Assembly: GCF_000743355.1 (NCBI RefSeq)
Contig: NZ_JQEI01000002.1
Coordinates: forward strand, 124,001-188,000
Direction of reading: 5' to 3'
Origin: Serratia sp. Ag1
GTDB taxonomy: Bacteria; Pseudomonadota; Gammaproteobacteria; Enterobacterales; Enterobacteriaceae
Length of the DNA: 64,000 bases
In this document: one piece after another, positions 17,576-26,916 of the stretch
Numbering within the stretch: the first letter of the stretch is position 1
Layout: each line of letters begins with the position of its first letter
Notes under the pieces: model-generated
The model's database searches: none
The model's input: the letters and a program-made list of their open reading frames with translations, nothing else
Told to the model about the DNA's origin: nothing
Made by a program: the position numbers and the translations under genes

Positions 17576-19969
17576 TCACCGTTTAGTCACGCCGCGCAAT
17601 AACGCCTCTAGCGGATACACCGCCGCAATCACCACTTCATCACGGATCTGCGCAGCCGCATCCAGTTGCCGTTGCGCCTGTGCAACTTCCGCCTGGCTCA
17701 AGGGCTTGCCCTGCTGATAGCGTTCCAACAGCATCAGCCCCAGATCCGCCAGCGCGCTGACGTCCTGCCCCACCGGAGCTAAATCCTTCATCACCACGTT
17801 GCCCGCAATCACTCGCTGCACCGGCACCGCGTTACGCTGCCAGTGCTGCAACCGTTCACGAATGGCCTGTGCTGCCGCCTGATGGTTTTTGTCCTGCAAC
17901 AGCAATGTCACCTGGGCGTGCAGATCACGCACCGCCATGCTTTCTGCTGGCAAAGCATCGGCAAAGCGGTTGAGCGGCTCGAACTGATGATAATTACCGG
18001 CTTTGAACTTCAGGTGGTTACGGGTGTAATACTGCGCCGGTTCCACTGCTTCTGCGAGGATCTGCAATGGCGTGATATCCACACTGTTCGCCAAACGAGT
18101 GAACTCGCGCGCAGTTTCAGCCTGCTGCTGCAACCCGACAGACACCACCGACCAGGCATCCACCGCCGCCAAACGCTGATACATGTTGCTTTCATCGGTG
18201 ACATCCTGCGCCGACCACAGGCGTTCCGCCACCGCAAAAGTGCGGGGCCACATTTTGATATCGAGGATCGGTGCGCGAATATTTTCTGCCCAGAAAGCGG
18301 CTTCGCCCCCCAGGATCTGGGCCTGATGCTGTTCATCCGGCACTACGGGTGCTTTACCTGCCGGGATCGCCGCCAGCTTGCTGCCGGTAGTGGGATAACG
18401 CACGTTGCCCACCAGCGTATAGCCGCTCAGTTGATCCTGCTGCAACGTCAATACCGGGTGCGTTTCCCCCATCCAGCTATCGATACGGAAAGTGACCTGC
18501 TCCGGCGTGCGCCACTGAATATCCTGCACCGCACGGCGCGATTTACCTTTGAAATCAATAAAGCCACGCCAACCCGTTTTACCTTCAATCAGTGTGAAAG
18601 TGCCCTCGACCGCGCTGCCTTTAAAACGTGGCATGCTGAACTGCCAGCTTTGCGCCTGCTCCCCTTCCTGCACCGCCGTCGCCACCCCCAGCGGTTGCGG
18701 CATAATTTCATTACGGTAGTGGTAAGCGGTGCTTTGTGGCTGATCGAGATAGAAACCGGTAGAAAGAATGCCCTGATAACCATCCTGCGCGCTGGCCGCC
18801 AGGGAATCCGGCCCCTGCCAGGATTGGATCACAATATTATGCGGCAAGGCCGGGTGATAGATCTCGTCCCAACCCACCATGCGGCGGTGATGTTTCTCGA
18901 GGATTTTTTCCAGCTTCTGGTTGAAGAAAGCTTGCAGCGCATGTGCATCCGCCAATTGGTTTTGCTGCATAAATGCCTGAATGCTTTTCGACTCTTGCCA
19001 TTGGGTTGCATCCACCTCGTCCCCGCCGATATGCAAGTAAGGATCGGGGAAAATCGCCACCAGTTCGCCGATAATGCTGTCGACAAACTGATATACCTTG
19101 CTGTTGGCCGGATCGAGCGTCGGCTTATGCACCCCCCAGGCACGTTCCATCTGATAAGGCCCTGGTGCACTCATCAACTCCGGGTAAGCCACAGCGATGG
19201 TGGAAGCATGACCGGGCAAATCGATCTCCGGTACCACCCGGATCCCGCGCGCGGTGGCATAGGCCACCACCTGCTGCATTTGCTCACGAGTGTAGAAATA
19301 GCCATCGCTGGCTAGCTGTTGCAACTTGGGGTAATGCTGAGAGGCAAACCGCCAACCCTGATCGTCGGTCAGATGCCAATGGAACACGTTAAGCTTGGCT
19401 GCCGCCATGCCGTCGAGCTGGCGCAAAATATCCGCAACCGGCAGGAAGTGGCGCGCCGAATCCAGCAGCACACCGCGCCACGGGAAGCGCGGCACATCGC
19501 TAATGTTCACCAACGGTATAAAGGTGTTTTCACCGTCGGTCTGCACCAGTTGCAGCAGTGTTTCCATACCGTGCAGCGCCCCGAAGCGGGTGTTGGCGGT
19601 CAGCGTTGCGCCCTGTGGCGTCACCTTAAGCTGGTAGCTTTCATCACTATCCGGCATTGGCTGGGGTGCAACCTTGCGCTTGATGACGATCGAAATGGTT
19701 GCCGGCCCGGTTTTCGCACCCTGCGGTGCCAGCGTCCAGCCAGTTTGACGTTCGATACGTTCACGCCAGCGCGGTATCGCCTCCGCCAGATCGTCACCCT
19801 GTAGGCCGATGGTTAATCGATAATCCAGCACCAGTTTGCCTTGCGGTTGCGCCAGTTCAACCTGCTGCGGCCAAGGCATGAGCGGCAAATCTCCCGCAGG
19901 TTGCGCAGAAAGGTTGAGAGAAAATAACAGCGAAGCAGCCAGTAGCGTATAACTGCAGGGTTTATGCAT
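17576..19969 (-). CDS. Exported beta-N-acetylhexosaminidase, GH20 (chitobiase-like)
   Basis: A protein of 797 residues. The signal peptide spans residues 1 to about 22 (LAASLLFSLNLSA, cleavage before QPAG). The GH20 catalytic barrel contains GVLLDSARHFLP, NVFHWHLTDDQGWR, VPEIDLPGHAS and HIGGDEVD; the catalytic pair is Asp317-Glu318. WAENIRAPILDIKMWPRTFAVAERLW closes the barrel. An internal insert (about residues 430-540) matches the family's C-terminal-type domain. It should release GlcNAc from chitin or murein oligosaccharides in the periplasm or outside. It is convergent with ridA. Confidence 0.94.
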   Translation of the reverse strand: MHKPCSYTLLAASLLFSLNLSAQPAGDLPLMPWPQQVELAQPQGKLVLDYRLTIGLQGDDLAEAIPRWRERIERQTGWTLAPQGAKTGPATISIVIKRKVAPQPMPDSDESYQLKVTPQGATLTANTRFGALHGMETLLQLVQTDGENTFIPLVNISDVPRFPWRGVLLDSARHFLPVADILRQLDGMAAAKLNVFHWHLTDDQGWRFASQHYPKLQQLASDGYFYTREQMQQVVAYATARGIRVVPEIDLPGHASTIAVAYPELMSAPGPYQMERAWGVHKPTLDPANSKVYQFVDSIIGELVAIFPDPYLHIGGDEVDATQWQESKSIQAFMQQNQLADAHALQAFFNQKLEKILEKHHRRMVGWDEIYHPALPHNIVIQSWQGPDSLAASAQDGYQGILSTGFYLDQPQSTAYHYRNEIMPQPLGVATAVQEGEQAQSWQFSMPRFKGSAVEGTFTLIEGKTGWRGFIDFKGKSRRAVQDIQWRTPEQVTFRIDSWMGETHPVLTLQQDQLSGYTLVGNVRYPTTGSKLAAIPAGKAPVVPDEQHQAQILGGEAAFWAENIRAPILDIKMWPRTFAVAERLWSAQDVTDESNMYQRLAAVDAWSVVSVGLQQQAETAREFTRLANSVDITPLQILAEAVEPAQYYTRNHLKFKAGNYHQFEPLNRFADALPAESMAVRDLHAQVTLLLQDKNHQAAAQAIRERLQHWQRNAVPVQRVIAGNVVMKDLAPVGQDVSALADLGLMLLERYQQGKPLSQAEVAQAQRQLDAAAQIRDEVVIAAVYPLEALLRGVTKR

Positions 19970-20492
19970 TGGAGGTTCCTCAAAGGAAAAATCAACATTA
20001 CCAAACAGGTAGATAAAGACCGAGCGGTGTTGGGATGTCCAATTGCAAAGGCAGAAAAGCGAGGTGGCTCACAGATTGACTGGGCATCGCCGTCTTTAAG
20101 GCTCCCCTTCTCCGGCAGCACAATAACCCAAACAGGATTAATTAATACAGGAAGTAAGTTGCAAATAAACACACATATAATGCATTGTTAATTTGCGACA
20201 TTTAATATCGCAATAATATTGGCCAATATTATTTATGGTAGTAAATTGTATCCTTTAAGGCATTAATTAAATAACATTGACTCTCATGATTTCAGGGTGC
20301 TAGCCTTAATAAGCCCCAATCAATGGGGTAATTCACGGAGCTATTATTGCAATTATTTAAATGAATTATATTTATTTTGTAATTCAGACTCTCTGCATTA
20401 TATATACACAGGGAGTCTGATTCATACATTCAATTAAAGTAATTCAATAATGGCATTGCTAATAAGTAATTAGTGACAAGGAATTTATTTTA
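19970..20492. promoter_or_regulatory. Divergent, AT-rich regulatory region before tpsA
   Basis: This 523-bp region lies between the hexosaminidase start (minus) and tpsA (plus). The part after about 20150 is very AT-rich. An imperfect inverted repeat, tcagactc at 20384-20391 and gagtctga at 20413-20420, encloses tatatata about 70 bp before tpsA and may be an operator or a 5'-leader hairpin. AAGGAA at 20478-20483 is the tpsA ribosome site. No gene was found. Confidence 0.45.
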
Positions 20493-22631
20493 ATGAGCAA
20501 AAATAAAAAACAACTTATTGCCAAACTCTCTCCTATTTGTTTTTTTAGCCTGATGGCTTGGGGAGCAGTAGCGCACGCGACCATTATTGCATCCGCCCCT
20601 CCACTCGGCGGCCCGGCAGTCAATGCCGGTGCGAATGGCAGTACCGTTGTTAACATCAACGCTGCAGGCAAAGGCGGCGTTTCTCACAATATCTATACGC
20701 AATTCGACGTAGACAGAGGTGGCGTTGTTCTGAATAACAGCGCTGCCAATTCAACCACTCAACTTTCTGGCGTGATTGCCGGGAACGCCAATATGGCGGG
20801 CGGTTCGGCCTCTATCATCCTCAACGAAGTCAATTCCACCAAGGCAAGCCAGTTGAATGGCATGATGGAAGTGGCGGGCCAAAAGGCTCAGGTGATCGTG
20901 GCCAACCCGTCGGGGATTACCTGTAGCGGCTGTGGCTTTATCAATACGGAACGCGCCACGCTGACCACCGGTAAACCGCAGGTCGCCAATGGCAGCCTGC
21001 TCGGCTATACCGTAGAAAAAGGCACTATCGTCGTTAATGGTAACGGCCTGAATGCTGCGGACACCACTTACACCGACGTGATCGCGCGTGCCGTGCAAAT
21101 CAATGCGGATATCCGTGCCAAAGACCTGAAAGTGACCGCTGGCCGCAATAACGTTAACGCAGATAATACCCAGATTGGGGCTCTGACTCCCGCCAGTGGT
21201 GCACCTGCTGTCGCGATCGATGTCGCCAAATTGGGTGGGATGTATGCCAACAAAATCACTCTGGTGAGTACCGATCGCGGCATAGGCGTGCGTAACGCAG
21301 GGAATATTGGCGCGGCATTGGGTGATGTTAATATCAGCAGCGATGGTATTCTGAATAATAAAGGTGCCATTACCGCAGTAAATAATATCAATATCGACAC
21401 CATGCGCGGCAGAAACGCCAGCAATGGTTATTACTACGCTTATGGTTACGCGCTGGATAATACATCGAACGGTGTTATTAAGGCAGCGGGTAACCTTAAC
21501 ATCGATCTGGCCAAAGGCATGCTCAGCAACGGCGGCGGCATTCTTCAGGCGGGTGGAGATAGCACGGGCAATATCACTATCGCCAGCGGTAATATAGATA
21601 ATAAATATGGTAACATTCAAAGCAATGGTACTGTGAATATGCGCTATGACCCGTATACCTACGGATATGGCAGAACGTTAACCAATACCGGAGGGGTAAT
21701 CCGTGGCGATCGCGGAGTCGTGATCTCGTCCAATACCTTGGATAACACCAGTGGCATGATTGTCAGCCAAGTGGGGCGTATTGATATCAATACCGCCGGG
21801 TATGCGCTGTACAATACCAAAGGCACCATTGATGCGCGTGGAGAAGTTGCCCTTAATATTGGCACCTTGAATAATAACGCGGGATTAGTACGTTCATTAA
21901 ATAACACCACCATCAGCACCAATAAGAATACGCTGGATAACACCAATGGCGCCATTAGCAGCGCAAACGACCTGTTTATTAACAGCTATAGCCTCAATAA
22001 CACTACTGGCCGTATAACGGCAGGTAATTACCTCAATATCAATACCAACGGCGGTACGCTCACTAACTATAGCCCGAGCAGAAACGCCTATGATGCCGAG
22101 CTGTCAAGCGGGTTCGGTGGCATGACCTTAATCTCCAGCACCATCAACAACAACTATGGGTGGATATCATCACGGGGGGATATTGTTGCCAATGCCTCCT
22201 ACTCATTGAGAAACAATTACAGCCTGATGGAGAGTGATAAGAGTATTATGCTGACAACCAACAGTCTGGATAATACCAGTGGTACGCTCAAATCACGCGG
22301 TGATACGGTCGTTACCGCCAATTCGATCGCCAACAGCAACGGTAATATCGACGCGGAAGAAAAAGCCAATCTGACTTTATCAGGCAGCTATAGCCATTAC
22401 GGTAACCTGAGCGGGAAGCAAGGGCTGAATATCAACGCGGTAAACGGTTATATCTATAACTACGGTACCCTGTCCTCTTCAAATGGCCTGACCACCATTA
22501 ACACCCGTAGTTTCTATAACCAGACTAAATCCATTATCAGCAGCCCTGCTGGCGTGCAGTTTGTACTGGCTCCAACAGGTGTTTTCTCCAGTAATGGCAC
22601 CATAAACGGCCCTATCTCAATCTATAAGTAA
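20493..22631 (+). CDS. Two-partner secretion exoprotein TpsA (short filamentous haemagglutinin/adhesin-like)
   Basis: A protein of 712 residues. The signal peptide is residues 1-29 (AVAHA, cleavage before TIIAS). The TPS secretion domain follows to about residue 270, with the conserved NPSGI at 138-142 and the CSGC pair after it, then GFINTERATLTTGKP. From about residue 280 there are repeated 20-residue units with LDNTSG, LNNTTG or INNNYG cores, predicting a beta-helix. It ends cleanly with a short hydrophobic strand; there is no pretoxin VENN motif, toxin or second haemagglutinin region. So it is much shorter than CdiA or FhaB types, probably an adhesin. Confidence 0.88.
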   Translation: MSKNKKQLIAKLSPICFFSLMAWGAVAHATIIASAPPLGGPAVNAGANGSTVVNINAAGKGGVSHNIYTQFDVDRGGVVLNNSAANSTTQLSGVIAGNANMAGGSASIILNEVNSTKASQLNGMMEVAGQKAQVIVANPSGITCSGCGFINTERATLTTGKPQVANGSLLGYTVEKGTIVVNGNGLNAADTTYTDVIARAVQINADIRAKDLKVTAGRNNVNADNTQIGALTPASGAPAVAIDVAKLGGMYANKITLVSTDRGIGVRNAGNIGAALGDVNISSDGILNNKGAITAVNNINIDTMRGRNASNGYYYAYGYALDNTSNGVIKAAGNLNIDLAKGMLSNGGGILQAGGDSTGNITIASGNIDNKYGNIQSNGTVNMRYDPYTYGYGRTLTNTGGVIRGDRGVVISSNTLDNTSGMIVSQVGRIDINTAGYALYNTKGTIDARGEVALNIGTLNNNAGLVRSLNNTTISTNKNTLDNTNGAISSANDLFINSYSLNNTTGRITAGNYLNINTNGGTLTNYSPSRNAYDAELSSGFGGMTLISSTINNNYGWISSRGDIVANASYSLRNNYSLMESDKSIMLTTNSLDNTSGTLKSRGDTVVTANSIANSNGNIDAEEKANLTLSGSYSHYGNLSGKQGLNINAVNGYIYNYGTLSSSNGLTTINTRSFYNQTKSIISSPAGVQFVLAPTGVFSSNGTINGPISIYK

Positions 22632-22641
22632 TCACTTAATT

Positions 22642-22664
22642 GGCGGCCCTTGCACAGGGCCGCC
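22642..22664 (+). promoter_or_regulatory. Intercistronic hairpin between tpsA and tpsB
   Basis: ggcggccct (22642-22650) pairs with agggccgcc (22656-22664) around a 5-base loop. No U-tract follows, so it is more likely an mRNA-stability or partial-termination element that keeps TpsA above TpsB levels than a full terminator. Confidence 0.6.
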
Positions 22665-22713
22665 CGAGATCCTGCTCTCAGAGTCACACACTGCACTATA
22701 AGGACGTAGATCT

Positions 22714-24372
22714 ATGCATGTTCGTTTTTCTTGCTCTCTATTGTGGGCATGTTGGGTTTTTAGCTCTCAGGGCGCGGAAAATGTTCAACGGCTTGAACAG
22801 CAAGTCAATCATCAGCAAGAACAAGAGAAAGCGCGTTATCACCAACTGGAAACGCAGGGTAAAGACGTGCGCGCAACCGGTAGTGGGGTTCAAAGTTCAA
22901 AGATTATTTTCCCTGAAGAAGCCAACTGCTTTCAAATCAATCAGGTGGTTCTTGAAAAAGACAATAAAATCCCGCACTGGATCCCGTTGAGAAAGCTCAC
23001 CGAACAGGCAGAAAAACGCTGCCTGGGGATTGAGGGCATCCGCACCTTGGCCACGACCATACAGAACAAACTCATCGGGCATGGATATATCACGACTCGG
23101 GTGGTTCTTCCTCAGCAGGATTTGAATCACGGGGTGCTGACCCTGATCGTGTTATCCGGGGTGGTGGGTAACATCAGGTTCAGTGATGACAGTGATAAAC
23201 ACGCCAATCTGTCGACCACCTTCCCGAGCCGCCAGGGCGATATTCTGGATCTGCGCGCTATCGAACAGGGCTTGGAAAATATCCAACGCATCCCCGGTGC
23301 CGACGCGAACGTGGTCCTGCGCCCCGGCGAAGCGGCGGGTGGTACCGATATTGAAATCCAGCGCACCCAATCCTCTTCCTGGCGTATTGGCGGGTGGTTC
23401 GACGATTCAGGCAGCCGATACACCGGGCGTTACCAGGCGGGTGTCGCTCTCTATCTGGATAACCCTGCCTCGCTCAACGATCTGTTCTATGTGGCCACCG
23501 GGCGCGATTTGCATTTTCAGCAGTGGCACAACTCAAAAACCGCCTCGATGTACTACTCGGTGCCCTATGGTTTCTGGTCACTGGATCTGTACGCCAGCCA
23601 CAATGAATACCTGCAACGGATTTCTGGTCTCTGGGCCGACGTTCAATATCAGGGTAAAAGCGACAACCTTAGCCTGAAAGTGAATCGCTTGCTGTACCGT
23701 AACGAGAGCCAAAAAAACACCGTCAGTATTCAGCTATTAAAGAATAACGCCCGCTATTATCTGAATGACAACAGACTGGGCATTCAGGATCGGGACGCCA
23801 CCAACGTGATCGCCAGGCTGAACCATCGCCATTATGTCGGCCAATCAATCCTGGATGCGATGATAAGCTACCAGCGCAACACCTCCTGGTTTGGCGCTCA
23901 ACAGCAGCCCAACGCCAACTCAACAAGCCGTATCGTTAATCTTGATGTCAGCGCCTTGATTCCTTTTACCCTGCTGGGGCAATCAATGAGTTATCAACCC
24001 CGCTATCAGCAACAGTACAGCCCCGATCAACTGGCAACCCAGGATCAGTTCAGCATCGGCAACCGCTGGACGGTACGTGGCTTTGATGGGGAGCTTAATC
24101 TGTCGGCAAACAAAGGCGGCTATCTGCGTAATGATATCAACCTGAACCTGCCTAAGCTGAACCAGCAACTCTATACCGGGATTGACTACGGTAAGGTCAG
24201 CGCCAGCAATAACGCGTTTACTTCGGGCCATCTCGCTGGCGGTGTGATTGGCCTCAGGGGGGGCATCAGTGGCATCAGCTACGACGCGTTTATCGGCACG
24301 CCCATCGCCAAGCCTAAAAACTTTGATACCAGCTCGGTGAACCTGGGTTTCACCCTGCAATGGCAGTTCTGA
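22714..24372 (+). CDS. Two-partner secretion outer-membrane transporter TpsB (ShlB/FhaC family)
   Basis: A protein of 552 residues. The signal peptide is roughly residues 1-21 (ends SSQGA). A Gln/Glu-rich helix follows (residues 23-45, the plug-type H1 helix), then two POTRA domains (to about 230; GYITTRVVLPQQDL belongs to the first) and a 16-strand barrel. The family's VRGF tetrad (loop L6) is at 454-457. The protein ends in Phe, the usual outer-membrane sorting signal. It lies 82 bp after tpsA and should export that protein. Order A-then-B is the reverse of shlBA. Confidence 0.93.
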   Translation: MHVRFSCSLLWACWVFSSQGAENVQRLEQQVNHQQEQEKARYHQLETQGKDVRATGSGVQSSKIIFPEEANCFQINQVVLEKDNKIPHWIPLRKLTEQAEKRCLGIEGIRTLATTIQNKLIGHGYITTRVVLPQQDLNHGVLTLIVLSGVVGNIRFSDDSDKHANLSTTFPSRQGDILDLRAIEQGLENIQRIPGADANVVLRPGEAAGGTDIEIQRTQSSSWRIGGWFDDSGSRYTGRYQAGVALYLDNPASLNDLFYVATGRDLHFQQWHNSKTASMYYSVPYGFWSLDLYASHNEYLQRISGLWADVQYQGKSDNLSLKVNRLLYRNESQKNTVSIQLLKNNARYYLNDNRLGIQDRDATNVIARLNHRHYVGQSILDAMISYQRNTSWFGAQQQPNANSTSRIVNLDVSALIPFTLLGQSMSYQPRYQQQYSPDQLATQDQFSIGNRWTVRGFDGELNLSANKGGYLRNDINLNLPKLNQQLYTGIDYGKVSASNNAFTSGHLAGGVIGLRGGISGISYDAFIGTPIAKPKNFDTSSVNLGFTLQWQF

Positions 24373-24420
24373 GTAGCAACGGGCCAATACGGCCACTGAA
24401 CGCCACAAACTGCACGGATG

Positions 24421-24442
24421 CAGAGCCCAATATTGGGCTCTG
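24421..24442. terminator. Bidirectional terminator between tpsB and the amidohydrolase gene
   Basis: A perfect 22-bp palindrome, cagagccca-atat-tgggctctg, sits in the 84-bp gap between two convergent genes. It is followed by aaaa on the plus side and preceded by gatg on the other, giving a modest U-tract only for minus-strand transcripts. It can serve both directions. Confidence 0.7.
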
Positions 24443-24456
24443 AAAACATCAGACAA

Positions 24457-25848
24457 TCAGGCTTTGCTGTCCTGTCCAACACGCCCCCACACCATTTCAC
24501 CCTTGTGGAAGGTGGCCGTTCTCGGTGAAATGCGTGCTACTGCCTCGGCAGAACAAGAGGCGTCCACCAGCACAAAGCTGGCGTCGTCCTGCGCTTTTGG
24601 CCACACGCGTTCACCTTTGTCGTTCAGCGGCAATACATCACCGGTAGCCACCGCCAGCGCGCGCGACAGGGTTTTCTCGTTCGGGCGAATGTAGAGTTGC
24701 GCATACAGATTGGCCTTTTCCAGCATGTCCCCCAGGCCATACGGCGACCAATGGTCGATCACGCTGTCGGTGCCGGTCATCACGAATACGCCCTTGTCGC
24801 GCAACTGGCTGAGCGGCATATGCAGCGTGCCGATCGGCACCGAACTGGCGATCGTGACCTGCTGCGCTGCCATACGGTGCGCCGCCTCATCAACCTGCTG
24901 TTCATTCAGCGTCGCCAGCGCAAAGGCGTGGCTGATGGTCAGCTTGCCTTTCAACTGTGGCGTTTTCTCCACGGTATCCAGCATGTAATTGATCGCCGCC
25001 ATCCCCGCCGGGCTGGTTTCGTGCAGATGGATATCCACGCCTTTGTTATAGTCCAAGGCGATCTGGAACATGGTATCCAGAGACTTTTCCATCGCCCCAT
25101 CGACGTTGGTGGGATCCAGTCCGCCCACATAATGCGCCCCGGCCTGCATCGCTTCGCGCATCAGCGGTTCTGACTTGGAAAACAGCAGACCATGCTGTGG
25201 AAAAGCCACGATCTCACAGCTGAAACCTGACTGACGGCGCGCCAGCACCGCCTGCAGGTTTTCCAGGTTTTTCAGCCCCGAGGTGGGTTCAACGTTGCAA
25301 TGGCTGCGGGCAATGGTGGAACCGAACGACTGAATCAGGTCGATCAGCTTTTCTGCTCGTTCCTGCGTAAAGGGTTGCAGTTCAGGCAGCAGTTTTTGCT
25401 CCAGCGCGATCATATCCTTGATGGTGGTACCCGCCGGGCGGTTGAGCGCGCGCCACGGGCCGCCGTAAAAAGTTTTGTCCAGGTGGATATGCATATCGCG
25501 CATCGCGGGCAGCATCAGTTTACCGCCCGCATCATAAGCCGGTAATGCACCGTTCGGGTGCTGGCGGTTATCGCGCAAAGCAACAATCTTGCTCTGGTTG
25601 ATCTCCAGGGTTTTCAGCTCAGTGCGGGTGCTGACCGGCGTAGTCCCACCATCAAACTCAAACCCCGCCTCCAGCAGCACGTTATCCAGATAGTAGTACG
25701 AGTCAGTAATCTTCATCCGCGCACCCGCCTCGGCCTTTGCCGTCGTCGCGGCATACCCCACAGAGGTCGTGGCCCCCAACAGCGCACAGGCGGCAGCCAT
25801 TTTGCCACTCCGGCTCAGAAACTCACGACGGCTGCTATTCTCATTCAT
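24457..25848 (-). CDS. Tat-exported amidohydrolase, cytosine deaminase (CodA)-like
   Basis: A protein of 463 residues. The N-terminus has a twin-arginine signal, SRREFLSRSG, and a hydrophobic stretch ending near residue 34, so it is probably folded and exported. The catalytic part follows CodA: MHIHLDKT (two metal His), CEIVAFPQHG, DIHLHETS, TISHAFAL and TGTDSVIDHWSPYG (catalytic Asp). CodA-family enzymes deaminate cytosine, isoguanine or related ring amidines. It is last in the fdrA-type operon, 13 bp after carbamate kinase, which suggests it prepares a nitrogen-ring substrate for that pathway. Substrate unknown. Confidence 0.85.
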   Translation of the reverse strand: MNENSSRREFLSRSGKMAAACALLGATTSVGYAATTAKAEAGARMKITDSYYYLDNVLLEAGFEFDGGTTPVSTRTELKTLEINQSKIVALRDNRQHPNGALPAYDAGGKLMLPAMRDMHIHLDKTFYGGPWRALNRPAGTTIKDMIALEQKLLPELQPFTQERAEKLIDLIQSFGSTIARSHCNVEPTSGLKNLENLQAVLARRQSGFSCEIVAFPQHGLLFSKSEPLMREAMQAGAHYVGGLDPTNVDGAMEKSLDTMFQIALDYNKGVDIHLHETSPAGMAAINYMLDTVEKTPQLKGKLTISHAFALATLNEQQVDEAAHRMAAQQVTIASSVPIGTLHMPLSQLRDKGVFVMTGTDSVIDHWSPYGLGDMLEKANLYAQLYIRPNEKTLSRALAVATGDVLPLNDKGERVWPKAQDDASFVLVDASCSAEAVARISPRTATFHKGEMVWGRVGQDSKA

Positions 25849-25861
25849 CTTTCTTTCCCTC

Positions 25862-26812
25862 TCAGATGTTGACGATATGGGTACCCGTTTCACCGCGCAG
25901 TGCGGCAGGCAAACATTCCGGCGTAGTGATCACCACACGTTTTCCACCTGCGCGTAAAAACGCCAGGCTGGCAGCAATTTTAGGCAACATACTGCCGGGT
26001 GGAAAATGCCCTTCTTCCATATAACCTGTCATCTCTGCCACATTCACCCGGTCAAGCGCGCGCTGATTCGGTTTGCCGAAGTGAATGCACACCTTCTCTA
26101 CCCCAGTGGTAATCACCAGGACATCGGCACGGATCTCCCGCGCCAGCAACGCGGTAGAAAGATCTTTATCAATCACCGCGTCCACGCTCTGATAATCCCC
26201 CCGAGCATCACGGATCACCGGGATACCGCCGCCGCCCACGCCAATTACCACAAACCCTTGCTGCGCGAGTACTTTGATCGCATCGGCTTCTACAATTTGT
26301 TTGGGCTCCGGTGAAGCCACCACCCGGCGATAGCCGCGCCCAGCATCTTCCACAAAGCGCCAGGTCGGTTGCTGCTGCAGTAACGCATCACGCTGTGATG
26401 CACTGAAGAAAGCGCCAATCGGTTTAGTGGGATGGGCAAATCCAGGGTCGTTTTTATCCACTTCTACCTGTGTCACCACCGTTACCGCTTTCTGCGCGCC
26501 GCGCAGCGCCAACCGGTTGTTGAGCGCCTGCTGAATGAGATAACCAATGCCGCCCTGAGTATCCGCCACACAGTTGGCCAGCGGAGTCAGCGGCAACCCT
26601 TCAGACTCATGAGCAATTTCCGCACGGCGTAAATCCAGCCCCACCTGCGGGCCGTTGCCGTGGGTGAGCACAATGTCATAATCCGATGCCAGCATCTCCA
26701 GCACCGATTCAGCGACCGCTTTTACCGCCTCAACCTGATGTTCAATCGACTGGCTGGCGTTATCTTTGATAATGCTGTTGCCACCGATGGCAACGACTAC
26801 AAGTTCTTTCAT
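25862..26812 (-). CDS. arcC: Carbamate kinase (catabolic, ATP-forming)
   Basis: A protein of 316 residues. The family motifs are VAIGGNSI near the start, LTHGNGPQVG, QVEVDKNDPGF, PTKPIG and GVGGGGIPVI. It converts carbamoyl phosphate and ADP to ATP, CO2 and ammonia. The start at 26812 matches the family N-terminus; an upstream in-frame extension was discarded. Operon neighbours FdrA, DUF1116 and DUF2877 indicate the role of AllK (YbcF) in oxamate or ureide use rather than the arginine deiminase pathway; no arcA or arcD is present. Confidence 0.93.
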   Translation of the reverse strand: MKELVVVAIGGNSIIKDNASQSIEHQVEAVKAVAESVLEMLASDYDIVLTHGNGPQVGLDLRRAEIAHESEGLPLTPLANCVADTQGGIGYLIQQALNNRLALRGAQKAVTVVTQVEVDKNDPGFAHPTKPIGAFFSASQRDALLQQQPTWRFVEDAGRGYRRVVASPEPKQIVEADAIKVLAQQGFVVIGVGGGGIPVIRDARGDYQSVDAVIDKDLSTALLAREIRADVLVITTGVEKVCIHFGKPNQRALDRVNVAEMTGYMEEGHFPPGSMLPKIAASLAFLRAGGKRVVITTPECLPAALRGETGTHIVNI

Positions 26813-26916
26813 CTGTTTTATCCGATAAGAAATACTGCCTATCCGTTCAACGTCCTCTCCCCAAAGAAAGGGGGCTGAACGTGCCACAAATTGACTCTCG
26901 CGCCTGAAAACTGGCA

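Noticed and set aside
17843-19315. 490-codon open frame on the plus strand
   Set aside because: It is antisense to the GH20 hexosaminidase, has no family motif and is rich in His and Arg, as expected for a GC-rich shadow frame.
20493-22631. Contact-dependent inhibition (CdiA) toxin
   Set aside because: The TPS domain and CxxC are CdiA-like, but there is no VENN motif, C-terminal toxin or immunity gene, and the protein is only 712 residues.
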